This document shows positions 44,245 through 52,167 of a stretch of 64,000 bases of DNA, in pieces. A model generated the notes under the pieces. That model searched no databases and was not told the DNA's origin. It saw only the letters and a list, made by a program, of their open reading frames with translations. The stretch is taken from positions 3,661,001-3,725,000 of the forward strand of contig NZ_CP013630.1 of assembly GCF_001664485.1 (NCBI RefSeq), given 5' to 3'. The DNA comes from Rhizobium sp. N324 (GTDB taxonomy: Bacteria; Pseudomonadota; Alphaproteobacteria; Rhizobiales; Rhizobiaceae). Numbering within the stretch: the first letter of the stretch is position 1; each line of letters opens with the position of its first letter. The translations under genes were made by a program, and so were the position numbers.

Positions 44245-45624
44245 ATGCAGCCTACATCCTTGTTCGATCGCCTCGTCTCCGCGGCACTCGCCTTGCTGGC
44301 ATTCTGCTGCCTGACCGGCTGGAGCGTCGCCCAGGCGCAAACATTCACTCTCGTGCCGGAAGACAAGGTCAGGCTGCGCGTCGTCGAATGGCGGTCGTCG
44401 GATTCCCGCTATGCCAGCTGGGAGGCTCTCGACGGCGTCTATACCATTGATGATGCCGGCAATCTGTCGATCCCGATCGCCGGCCACCTGCAGGCGAATG
44501 GAAAGACGACCGAGCAGCTTGCCGATGGCATTGCCGCCGCGCTGGCCGAAAAGTCCGCACTTCCGGGCAAGCCGTATATCGCCCTGGAGATTGCCGAGCA
44601 TGCACCGATTTTCGTCACCGGCACCGTGCAGACGCCCGGCCGCTATCCTTTCGAGCCCAACATGACGGTGATGAAGGCTGTCAGCATCGCCGGCGGCTTC
44701 CTGCGGGAACGCGAAGACAATACCTATTTCGAGCGCGACCGGATCCAGGCCGCCGGCGCCTATCGAACGGCCGTTCTCAACCGGCGCGACCTGCTGATGC
44801 GGCAGGCGCGGCTGCGTGCCGAGATCGCCGGCGAGCAGAGTTTCGAAATCCCCGCCGAACTCCTGGGAACACCCGACGTGGACAAGCTGAAGGCCCAGGA
44901 ACTGAACCTGATGCGGCTGCGGCGCGTCGACATCGCCAGCCAGATCGAAGCGGCGAACGACCTCACGCGCCTCTATGGCCAGCAGGCCGAGTCGCTGGAG
45001 GCCAAGATCAGTTCGCAAAAACGGCAGATTGAACTTGCCCAGAAAGAACTGGACAATGTCAACAGCCTGGTGAGCAAAGGCCTGGTCAGCAATTCGCGCC
45101 AGGTCTCGGTCGACCGCTGGGTTGCGGATGCGCAAGGCACCCTGATCGATCTCGAAGTCGCCCTGACCACGGCCCGCCAGGGCCTCAGCGAGGCCGACCG
45201 TTCCAAGATCAACATCGTCAACCGGCAGAACAGCGAAAACCAGGACCTGCTGAACCAGGTCAATCTCGCGATCGGCAGGGCGGCGATCGACATCCAGGTG
45301 GCCCAGCTTCTGGGCGAACAGGCCGGCTACGATGCCCAACTCGCCCAGATCAACACGGACGCGCCGGGTCTCGGCAGGACGCAGAAGAATTACAGGATCG
45401 TGCGCCGCAACGACGACGGGACCTCCCGCAGCATCGTGGCGGACGAGCAAACCGCATTGCTGCCGCACGATCTCGTCGAGGTCGGTTTGGACACGAACCT
45501 TCAGACGCCAGCTTCGCCGCCGCAGGCCGCACCGCAGAAACAGAGCTCGACGGTCCCGTCCTCCGATGTGGCCGGGGACAATCGCCCGGCTCCCGGCTGG
45601 GTCTCCCAGGCGGGATCGAATTAG
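44245..45624 (+). CDS. Polysaccharide export protein (Wza/ExoF-like)
   Basis: Exported protein of 459 residues. The ATG at 44245 with GGAG upstream gives a signal peptide (hydrophobic 10-28, cleavage near AQAQT); the longer frame overlaps the GT2 gene and hides it. The Poly_export domain is LVPEDKVRLRVVEWRSSDSR through GVYTIDDAGNLSIPIAGHL, followed by a SLBB-type repeat (APIFVTGTVQTPGRYPFEPN). A long coiled-coil stretch (about 175-370) follows, as in ExoF/OtnA-type proteins. There is no lipobox. It should form or reach the outer-membrane exit for the polymer. Confidence 0.9.
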   Translation: MQPTSLFDRLVSAALALLAFCCLTGWSVAQAQTFTLVPEDKVRLRVVEWRSSDSRYASWEALDGVYTIDDAGNLSIPIAGHLQANGKTTEQLADGIAAALAEKSALPGKPYIALEIAEHAPIFVTGTVQTPGRYPFEPNMTVMKAVSIAGGFLREREDNTYFERDRIQAAGAYRTAVLNRRDLLMRQARLRAEIAGEQSFEIPAELLGTPDVDKLKAQELNLMRLRRVDIASQIEAANDLTRLYGQQAESLEAKISSQKRQIELAQKELDNVNSLVSKGLVSNSRQVSVDRWVADAQGTLIDLEVALTTARQGLSEADRSKINIVNRQNSENQDLLNQVNLAIGRAAIDIQVAQLLGEQAGYDAQLAQINTDAPGLGRTQKNYRIVRRNDDGTSRSIVADEQTALLPHDLVEVGLDTNLQTPASPPQAAPQKQSSTVPSSDVAGDNRPAPGWVSQAGSN

Positions 45625-45633
45625 GAGACGATT

Positions 45634-45729
45634 GTGATCATCAAGGCCTTGCCCATCCCACCGGAAGGTGGATGCCGCTCTTCGGCAAACGCGATGCTTC
45701 CGCTGCTCGCCCTCCGGCTTGGGATCTGA
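45634..45729 (+). CDS. Possible 31-residue small protein
   Basis: A GTG-started frame with AGGAGA just before it lies between the export and polymerase genes and ends three bases before the polymerase ATG. The product (MIIKALPIPPEGGCRSSANA, then a short hydrophobic end) has no recognised family. The good ribosome site and tight spacing suggest either a real small protein or a leader that couples translation to the polymerase gene. Weak case. Confidence 0.3.
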   Translation: MIIKALPIPPEGGCRSSANAMLPLLALRLGI

Positions 45730-45732
45730 AGC

Positions 45733-47199
45733 ATGTCGATAGAACCGATCGGTTTCATGGTTTTGCTGCTTGGCGTGCTCAGCATGCTCAACGGCGCGCG
45801 CTTTGCCATCACCGTCCTTTGCCTTTCGACGCTGCTGGGAGCCGCGGCGGCTCTGCAACTGCCGGCGCTCGGCGGCAGCAGCATCCAGCCGAGCCATCTT
45901 CTGGTGCTCTTTCTCGTCATGACGGCCCTGCTGCGCCCGGTTCAGACGCAGGCGATGCTCGCCAGCATCGCCTATCCGGGGCCTGGCTTCTGGTTTGCCT
46001 GCTACATCCTGTTCTCCGTGGTGTCGTCCTTCTTCCTGCCCCGTATCTTTGCCGGCGCGACCCTCGTTTACTCCTCCGCCAGAGATCCCTCAGCGATGAT
46101 GTCGACGGTAGCGGCTCCATTGGCCCCGGGTTCGTCCAATCTCAGCCAGTCAGTCTACCTGCTCGGCGACCTCGCCTGCTTCGCCGTCGTCGCCGGCCTT
46201 GCCCGGCTCGGCTATGGCCGCTTCATCGCCCAGCAGCTGATCGTGGCATCGATGGCGTGTTTTGCCTTCGCGCTGATCGACCTCGCGACGTTCCAGATCG
46301 GTCAGGCCCATGTGCTCGATCTCATCAGAAATGCGAATTATACGATGCATACGGCCGAGACCATCCACGGCTTCAAGCGCATCGTCGGCCCCTTTCCCGA
46401 AGCGAGCATGTACGGCGCCGTCGCACTGGCTTATTTCGCCTTCACGCTCATGCTTTGGCTGGAGCGAGTCCAAGGCCGTATGGCTGGGTTGGCAACGCTT
46501 CTGATCGGCCCCACCATCGTGCTCTGCACCTCGACAACCGCCTATGTCGCGGGCGCCTTTATTGTCTGCATGTTCGTGCTGTTCTGCCTGAAACGCCTGA
46601 TCGGCGGTCCCGCCACGACCCCGCACGTGGCTTTCCTTGCGATCACGCTGTTCTTCATTCCCTGCGCCATCACCGCGCTCAGCCTTGTCCCCGATGCATG
46701 GAATTCCATCGCCGGCCTCCTGACCACCACCGTATCGGACAAGCTCCAATCGCAGTCCGGCGAAGAGCGCACCGCCTGGAATACACTGGCATTGATCGCA
46801 TTCGTCGACACCGCCACTTTCGGCGCCGGCCTGGGCACGGTTCGAGCCTCCAGTTTCATCGCCGCATTGCTTTCCAATGTCGGATTGACCGGCACCGCCC
46901 TGTTCGCCGTCTTCGTCTGCAGCCTGGCGAGGGCAGCCGGCCGGTATAAATTTGGCGACCGCGAGACCCATGCGATCGGAATCGCCGCCGTGATGGCATC
47001 CATTGCACAGATCGGCTCCGCGGCGATATCAGGCAGCGGCACGGATCTTGGCTTGCTGTTCAGCACCTCGGCTGGGCTGGCCGCGGGCTGCCTGGCCGGA
47101 CCTTATGTACCGCGGTATCGGGCAGTCTCATCGCCTGCGAACCAGCGCCTGGAGGCATCGGCATCTCGTATGAGAGCGCCGATGTTTTCAACACGATGA
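45733..47199 (+). CDS. Wzy/O-antigen-ligase-like polysaccharide polymerase
   Basis: Integral membrane protein of 488 residues with 10-12 predicted helices. A large periplasmic loop lies roughly at 285-330, ahead of the Wzy_C-type segment SQSGEERTAWNTLALIAFVD. Arginines in loops (FKRIVGPFPEASMYGAVALA) fit the catch-and-release model of Wzy polymerases. Such sequences diverge strongly, so the call rests on topology, this segment and the setting between export and glycosyltransferase genes. It would polymerise flipped repeat units in the periplasm. Confidence 0.8.
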   Translation: MSIEPIGFMVLLLGVLSMLNGARFAITVLCLSTLLGAAAALQLPALGGSSIQPSHLLVLFLVMTALLRPVQTQAMLASIAYPGPGFWFACYILFSVVSSFFLPRIFAGATLVYSSARDPSAMMSTVAAPLAPGSSNLSQSVYLLGDLACFAVVAGLARLGYGRFIAQQLIVASMACFAFALIDLATFQIGQAHVLDLIRNANYTMHTAETIHGFKRIVGPFPEASMYGAVALAYFAFTLMLWLERVQGRMAGLATLLIGPTIVLCTSTTAYVAGAFIVCMFVLFCLKRLIGGPATTPHVAFLAITLFFIPCAITALSLVPDAWNSIAGLLTTTVSDKLQSQSGEERTAWNTLALIAFVDTATFGAGLGTVRASSFIAALLSNVGLTGTALFAVFVCSLARAAGRYKFGDRETHAIGIAAVMASIAQIGSAAISGSGTDLGLLFSTSAGLAAGCLAGPYVPRYRAVSSPANQRLEASASRMRAPMFSTR

Positions 47200-47249
47200 C
47201 GCCCGCTCCGGACTTTCGTCATGGATGGCAGCCTGGCGCAGTCTCAATG

Positions 47250-47546
47250 TCAGCCTTGCTGGCGCTCGCTGGCGGCAGAGACATTGTCTACAGAATGGCT
47301 CTCCCGCAGTCTGGCATTGCGCCGCAGCAGCCCGGACAGGAAGACGCTCGTCAGATAGCCGATCTCCATCAGCACGAGGATAGCGATAGCGGATCCGATC
47401 GCCGCAACCGCGGAGGACCCGTCCACGAAAACCACGCCGCCGAAGCCGATGGCCACAAGGAATGCAAAGACTGCGAAAGCCCAGGCGCGAATGCAAACAC
47501 CGGCAGCTATCGAAATCACGGCGGCGATCAGCGCGGTGATCAGCAT
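47250..47546 (-). CDS. Small membrane protein, ExoX/SyrA-like (copy 1)
   Basis: A 98-residue protein with two or three membrane helices (about 3-20, 22-40, 47-72) and a polar tail. GAGG precedes the ATG by 7 bases. The segment ILVLMEIGYLTSVFL resembles the second helix of rhizobial ExoX/PsiA/SyrA proteins as I recall them, which are small inner-membrane inhibitors or modulators of the priming transferase ExoY/PssA. It is homologous to the protein at 51868-52167 (shared SIAAG, IRA-AFA, GSS, LVLME). It is transcribed against its neighbours, which allows separate control. Role inferred. Confidence 0.65.
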   Translation of the reverse strand: MLITALIAAVISIAAGVCIRAWAFAVFAFLVAIGFGGVVFVDGSSAVAAIGSAIAILVLMEIGYLTSVFLSGLLRRNARLRESHSVDNVSAASERQQG

Positions 47547-47842
47547 ACAAACACCTCTTCTGTCTGCGCCCCGGCCCCCATTGTCCTGCCAGGGAAGAAG
47601 ATATCGAAACGGAGCCTCATCGCAGGCAGGGCATTCTTCATGGTGAATATCTCAACAATGAAACACACGAAAACCGCCGGCAGCCGGACGCCGACAAGTC
47701 AACGGCCGAGACTGCATCTCGGCAATATATACCGGACTGGGCCTTCAAACGACAGGCCCTTCGGCTCAATCAACAACAGTTCCCTCGACTTGGAAGGCGA
47801 CAGCGATTCATGCCTGCTGCGAACGATCGGAAGGGTGAGGAC

Positions 47843-48754
47843 ATGAACAATCAGTGCGTCGTCTACGTCACGGATGTCGAATATTCATTTCCGACTATTC
47901 TCTCGGCGCTACAGGCTCGGAAATTCGCAAGCCCCGCGACCGATGTCTGTGTCCTGATGTCGGAACATCTCGATAATTTCGAAGAGCTGAAAGCCCTGCT
48001 CGCAGCGAGCGGGGTCGACTTGATCGATGCGACCGAAGCGCTGCAGGATTCGCTCGGCAAGCTCGACGGATCACATTTCCAGGGACGCATCAGCGTCAGC
48101 ACCATGGCCAAGCTCGTCCTTTGCGAGATCCTGCCTGCCAACTATACCCAGATCATCTACCTTGATGGGGACACGCAGATCGTCAGCGATCTCGGCAGGC
48201 TCGAAAATGCCGTTGTGCCCGAGGGCAAGTTTTTCGCGGCGCGTGACTACACGGCGATCCACGACTTCCTCGACACCGGAAAGAGCAGCCACTATTTCAA
48301 CGCGGGGGTCTTGAAATTCCACCGCAACGGCTGGATCGGACAGGAGGCGCTTGAGCTTTTTGCTAGAAATCCCGAGGCCTGCGAGGGAAAGCATGATCAG
48401 GGCGCATTAAACTATGTCTGCGGTTCATCACTCATCCTCGTATCGAACCGCTGGAACTTCCCCAAACAGTTCCTTCATCTCGTCAACATGTCCTCCCTGT
48501 CGATCGTCCATTATATGGCGCATCCGAAGCCGTGGCATGGCACCTTCTTTCCCTGGACCGATAGGGAAAGCCAGGTCTATGTCGATCTGCGCAAAGCACA
48601 TCCGATTTACCACTCGCTGTATCGCGGAATAAGCTTCGATCGTAAGCTCCTCTATAAGTATCGGTCGATGCGGGCGCGCATCGAACACGCAATCGAGAAG
48701 GATGGATCCGGTCCGCGGGTCCAGAGCCTGCTGGTTGGCGATTACGCCGTGTGA
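47843..48754 (+). CDS. Glycosyltransferase family 8
   Basis: Retaining GT-A transferase of 303 residues, LPS-galactosyltransferase-like. The metal-binding DxD motif is in QIIYLDGDTQIVSDLGRL (near residue 105). The catalytic-side segments are SSHYFNAGVLKFHRNGW and KHDQGALNYVC. The C-terminal histidine-containing piece is IVHYMAHPKPWHG. The ATG at 47843 follows GTGAGG; the first in-frame ATG (47810) would add an unconserved stretch. The 296 bases before it separate it from the divergent small membrane gene and must hold promoters for both. It probably adds galactose or glucose. Confidence 0.88.
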   Translation: MNNQCVVYVTDVEYSFPTILSALQARKFASPATDVCVLMSEHLDNFEELKALLAASGVDLIDATEALQDSLGKLDGSHFQGRISVSTMAKLVLCEILPANYTQIIYLDGDTQIVSDLGRLENAVVPEGKFFAARDYTAIHDFLDTGKSSHYFNAGVLKFHRNGWIGQEALELFARNPEACEGKHDQGALNYVCGSSLILVSNRWNFPKQFLHLVNMSSLSIVHYMAHPKPWHGTFFPWTDRESQVYVDLRKAHPIYHSLYRGISFDRKLLYKYRSMRARIEHAIEKDGSGPRVQSLLVGDYAV

Positions 48755-48854
48755 CGCGTGGTGCGCCTGGGGTGAGTATCGGCGTGACTGATCTCGGCAT
48801 GGCAGTCGACCTTTTATTTGCAGGCGGAAGCGCAACGAATGTTCAGGACAGACT

Positions 48855-49877
48855 ATGAGTTATAAGGCTTCCGCCGCCAGCATCTCGCACTACACAAAAG
48901 CCCGCCTGCGCCGCTCGCTCAAGGCCCGGCAGGTTCGCTACGACCTGCTGCGCAGCGGGCTCAAGCAGGCGCGTCATGTCGTCATCTGCGTCATCCGCGA
49001 CGAGGGCCACCGGCTGGCATTCTTCCTGCAGTATTATCGCGATCTCGGCTTCGAGCACTTCATCTGCATCGACAACGGCTCCACCGATGGCACGGCCGAA
49101 TTGCTGTCCGGCTTCGACGATGTCTCCCTTCTCTCTGCCCACGGATCCTACAAGGCGGCGAGATTCGGGAATGATTGGATCAACGAAGTCATCAACCGGC
49201 ACTGCCAGGAGAAATGGGTTCTCTATGTCGACGCCGACGAGTTCCTGGTCTATCCGCATTGCGACACACGGCCGATCGACCAACTGACCGCCTATATCGG
49301 TTCCACCGGCGGTCGTTCGCTGCGCTCGGTGATGATCGACATGTACAGCCCGCATCCCGTTCTCGAAAACATATGCGAACCCGGCCGCAATCCGCTCGAG
49401 GTCTGCAATCTCTTCGACCGATCCGGCTACGTCGCGCATTTCGACGAACGCAACGGGACGATATGGATCAAGGGTGGCGTTCGCGGGCGGGTCTATTTCC
49501 ACGACCGGCTCTGGGACGGCCCGGCGCTCAACAAGATACCTCTGGTCTATATCGAGGGTGAACGTCTTTTTCTCAAATCATCGCATCAGGTCTGGCCGCT
49601 CTCGCTGAATTTGGGCGATATGCGCGGGGCGCTCGGCGTATCCGGCGCGCTTCTGCATTTCAAGTTCCTGTCGAGCTTCGTGCACAAGGTTGCCGATGCG
49701 GCGCACCGGTCCCAACATACGGAAGAATATGCCGTATATTCCTCGAGCAGGGATTTGGATGACTTCGTCTACGACGATACCGGCACCTACAGAAGCTGGA
49801 AGGATCTCTCCGATCACGGGCTCATCCAGGGCGAGGGCTGGAAATACTGGAGGAATGCGTCCGAAACCGACGTCTAA
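48855..49877 (+). CDS. Glycosyltransferase (GT2-like, Glyco_tranf_2_4 type)
   Basis: A 340-residue transferase. The GT-A start is VVICVIRDEGHRLAFFLQYY (about 40-60), followed by FICIDNGSTDGTAELL and the DxD motif in KWVLYVDADEFLVYPH (about 125). The acceptor part includes DMYSPHPVLENICEPG and HFKFLSSFVHKV. This type occurs in many rhizobial surface-polysaccharide loci. It stands 100 bases after the GT8 gene and is the last rightward gene before a bidirectional terminator. No membrane segment is seen. Confidence 0.88.
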   Translation: MSYKASAASISHYTKARLRRSLKARQVRYDLLRSGLKQARHVVICVIRDEGHRLAFFLQYYRDLGFEHFICIDNGSTDGTAELLSGFDDVSLLSAHGSYKAARFGNDWINEVINRHCQEKWVLYVDADEFLVYPHCDTRPIDQLTAYIGSTGGRSLRSVMIDMYSPHPVLENICEPGRNPLEVCNLFDRSGYVAHFDERNGTIWIKGGVRGRVYFHDRLWDGPALNKIPLVYIEGERLFLKSSHQVWPLSLNLGDMRGALGVSGALLHFKFLSSFVHKVADAAHRSQHTEEYAVYSSSRDLDDFVYDDTGTYRSWKDLSDHGLIQGEGWKYWRNASETDV

Positions 49878-49887
49878 AGCGCGTCGC

Positions 49888-49913
49888 ACAAACCCGCTGG
49901 CGGCGGGTTTTGT
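49888..49913. terminator. Bidirectional intrinsic terminator
   Basis: ACAAACCCGC-TGGC-GGCGGGTTTTGT: a GC stem with A-tract on one side and T-tract on the other, located between the convergent glycosyltransferase and Crp copy 2 genes. It can terminate both. Confidence 0.8.
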
Positions 49914-49952
49914 TGAGGCTTTCGCTGCCGCATTCTTTCGTCGAGGCGGCCC

Positions 49953-50705
49953 TTAAGCAAGAGCCTCCACACCATCGGCATAAGCTTCCAGCGCCTTCCG
50001 ATTGAGAATGCGGATTTTGCCCTGCGTGCCGTCCACCACTTTGCTCTCGCGCAAACGCCGCAGGCACTGATTGACCTTTTCGCGCGACGCCGGCAGCGTC
50101 GCCGCCAGGTCATGTTGGGAGATGAGCAGCTCATCGCCGCTGTGTTGCGCATCCACTTTGTACAAGGCGGAAAGGCGCAGCAGCGTCCGGGCCAATCTCT
50201 GCCTTAGGCTCGATCCGGCGTTGGAAATGATCCGCAGCTCGAGTTCGGAGACACGCGCCAGCGCCTTCGACAGGATCTTCACCTGAAATTGCGGATCGTT
50301 TGCACACAGGTCCCGCAGCAACCGACCATCGAAGTAATGCAGCTCGCAGTCCGATGAGGCCCGATATTCCAGGCTGAGGGACTGCTTGCGCAGCACCTCC
50401 AATTCGCCGATCAAGCCGCCTTTCGGAATGATTTCCACGATGAACTCTCGTCCATCTGCAAGCGGCGTGCTTGCGCTCACCATTCCGCGCTGGACGCGGG
50501 CGAACATGTCGATGGCGTCACCGGCGCCGGCAATGACCTCGCCGCGGCGAAACTTCCGAACACTCGAACGGCAAAACGGGAACTCGTGATCCAAATCCCC
50601 CCGGCCGCCGTATAGAATACCTACCGTCCCGCAAGTAACCGCTTCGCCTATTCGCGCCGCGCTTCCTCCAGTCTTGTTATCTCTGATGCTAACCGCCCCG
50701 TCCAT
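49953..50705 (-). CDS. Crp/Fnr-family regulator (copy 2)
   Basis: A 250-residue paralogue of the regulator at 39483-40220, sharing most residues from RSSVR-FRRGEVIAGAG to the end (QGKIRILNRKALEA). The start has the same GGAG-8 bases-ATG arrangement. The nucleotide-binding fold lacks the CRP cAMP-phosphate Arg-Ser pair; the recognition helix ATLPASREKVNQCLRRLRES is identical in its DNA-facing part to copy 1, so both should bind the same sites. The extreme N-termini (about 35 residues) differ. No gene follows in the leftward direction, so this copy has lost, or never had, an operon of its own. Confidence 0.9.
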   Translation of the reverse strand: MDGAVSIRDNKTGGSAARIGEAVTCGTVGILYGGRGDLDHEFPFCRSSVRKFRRGEVIAGAGDAIDMFARVQRGMVSASTPLADGREFIVEIIPKGGLIGELEVLRKQSLSLEYRASSDCELHYFDGRLLRDLCANDPQFQVKILSKALARVSELELRIISNAGSSLRQRLARTLLRLSALYKVDAQHSGDELLISQHDLAATLPASREKVNQCLRRLRESKVVDGTQGKIRILNRKALEAYADGVEALA

Positions 50706-51157
50706 ACGCGCAACTCCACGCAGGCTAATTCATTTATTATCGCCAGCGACATTCGTAATCCGTTAAATTAGAAAGTCAAATAGTAATAACATAAAAATCA
50801 TTTTCTAAATTATACATAAATTATGACGACTGCTCATATTTATATATAACGAAATCCATATTGAATTCTAAAAGATACAGGCAGTTAAAGCCACAATTGG
50901 ATTTTTATACGATTTGTGACAATTGTCTAATTGCAGAATAAACACCCAGGAAAGAAGATTATCCTGGAAAGCCCATATTAATATTTGTAACATTTCGTTT
51001 GCGTGCTACAATATGCGAACAACATCTTAGAAAAATGAAATAAAAACTACAGATAATAAATAATTTATTCACCATTATGACCTTGGTCACAGACATCAGA
51101 CTTATATTAAAACAAGCTTTGGCTGTTGTTTCTGGGATTCGCCCAACGGAGACGCGG
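50706..51157. promoter_or_regulatory. AT-rich divergent promoter region of the second control module
   Basis: About 450 bases, very AT-rich like the matching gap at 40221-40691. It contains GACAATTGTC (50918-50927, perfect, within TTGTGACAATTGTC) and CCAGGA-N10-TCCTGG (50947-50968). The 34-base leader element lies at 51062-51095. An open frame runs from the element's ATG (51077) into the transferase gene, but codon quality and the RBS favour the start at 51158. Confidence 0.55.
51062..51095 (+). promoter_or_regulatory. Conserved 34-base leader element, copy 2
   Basis: AATTTATT, four variable bases, ATTATGACCTTGG-TC-ACAGACA. It is nearly identical to 40597-40630 while the sequence on either side has diverged, so it has been kept by selection. 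See that entry for spacing. Confidence 0.7.
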
Positions 51158-51808
51158 ATGACGGGAAAAAATCGGGGCATCAACCCAACTGAACCTCGGC
51201 GGGATTGCACCCGGGCGCAAAAACAAGGGCGTCCCTTCTATTCGTCAAAATTCCATAAGATCAGCAGAATTCTGAAGCGTGCACTGGACATCATCATTGC
51301 GGCGTCTCTCCTATTCCTTCTGTTGCCGCTCTTTCTATCGGTCGCCTTCATTATAATGCTCAGCGATCGGGGTGCCATTTTCACTGCCGATCGGCGGATC
51401 GGCTATGGAGGAAAGGAGTTCGGTTGCCTGAAGTTTCGGACGACGGGAGCCGACGCAACGGCCAACCCGCCTGTGACTGTCGTCGGCGACATCGTGACGC
51501 GGTCGAACCTTGAGAAGCTTCCGCAATTGATCAACGTGCTGCTTGGGCAAATGAGCCTCGTCGGGCCCTGCGCCATTCCCAAAGAAGAGCTGCCACGTTA
51601 CGGCGAATATGCCTATGCCTACATCGCGGTCCGTCCTGGCCTCACCGGCCATTGGCAGATCAGCGAAGGCGTCAATTATCAGAACAGAGTTTCACTCGAC
51701 GTCGAGTATCTGTGTAAATGGACGCTCGCCTTGGATTTCGTGATCATGGCAAAGGCGCTGGCAGCCTTGCTTTCCCGGCATGCCTTATTGCCCAAAATGG
51801 ACGCATAG
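51158..51808 (+). CDS. Priming sugar transferase homologue lacking the catalytic pair (probable pseudoenzyme)
   Basis: A 216-residue member of the ExoY/PglC family, paralogous to 40692-41393. GGAG precedes the ATG at 51158. The membrane helix (ALDIIIAASLLFLLLPLFLS) and RIGYGGKEFGCLKFRT are kept. Differences fall on family-invariant positions: FRTM is FRTT, about 30 residues after it are missing, SSLDELPQ is SNLEKLPQ (catalytic Asp-Glu became Glu-Lys), and GPRP is GPCA. The rest (RPGLTGHWQ, VSLDVEYL) is intact and the frame is open, so it is kept as a protein, not decaying freely. It may act as a partner, decoy or regulator of the active copy. Confidence 0.85.
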   Translation: MTGKNRGINPTEPRRDCTRAQKQGRPFYSSKFHKISRILKRALDIIIAASLLFLLLPLFLSVAFIIMLSDRGAIFTADRRIGYGGKEFGCLKFRTTGADATANPPVTVVGDIVTRSNLEKLPQLINVLLGQMSLVGPCAIPKEELPRYGEYAYAYIAVRPGLTGHWQISEGVNYQNRVSLDVEYLCKWTLALDFVIMAKALAALLSRHALLPKMDA

Positions 51809-51867
51809 GGTCGTTTCGGTTTTCTCGATACGCGCAGCGGCCGCATCCTGCCCTGTCCGCCCCGGCC

Positions 51868-52167
51868 TTATCCGTGGGGACGCTTGCCGGTCACATGAGA
51901 GCGCTCCGTGATCGAGTTCTTTCTCCGGCGCCTTTGGATATGCCCCCACAACGAATAGGCAAATAGACCTGCCAGATAGCTTACTTCCATCAGGACGAGC
52001 GCTTCGAGGCAGTAGACGATCGCTTCCGAAAAGGAAGAGCCTTTCAGCAGGATCATCGCACCCCAGGCAAGGATGAGCAGAAATGTAAAAATTGCAAAGG
52101 CCGAGGCGCGTATGGTCGCTCCGGCGGCGATCGAGACGGCAACCACGATAAGAGCACTCTTCAGCAT
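51868..52167 (-). CDS. Small membrane protein, ExoX/SyrA-like (copy 2)
   Basis: A 99-residue protein with two or three membrane helices and a basic tail (HIQRRRRKNS). It is homologous throughout the membrane part to 47250-47546: both begin ML--ALI, then SIAAG--IRA-AFA-F-FL, GSS, and end the helix region with LVLME--YL. An AGGGG site precedes the ATG. It converges on the degenerate transferase gene 60 bases away. Like copy 1 it resembles ExoX/PsiA/SyrA-type modulators of priming transferases. Inferred role. Confidence 0.65.
   Translation of the reverse strand: MLKSALIVVAVSIAAGATIRASAFAIFTFLLILAWGAMILLKGSSFSEAIVYCLEALVLMEVSYLAGLFAYSLWGHIQRRRRKNSITERSHVTGKRPHG

Noticed and set aside
43933..45897. 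654-codon open frame on the minus strand across the GT2 and export genes
   Set aside because: It is antisense to genes with clear families (GT2, Wza-like), has low-complexity Arg/Gly/Leu-rich translation and no motif; a shadow of GC-rich codon use.
51077..51157. 27-residue N-terminal extension of the second transferase starting at the ATG inside the leader element
   Set aside because: The paralogue has no such extension, the frame relation is not conserved in copy 1, and a good GGAG site sits just before the ATG at 51158. Kept instead as part of the leader-element finding.
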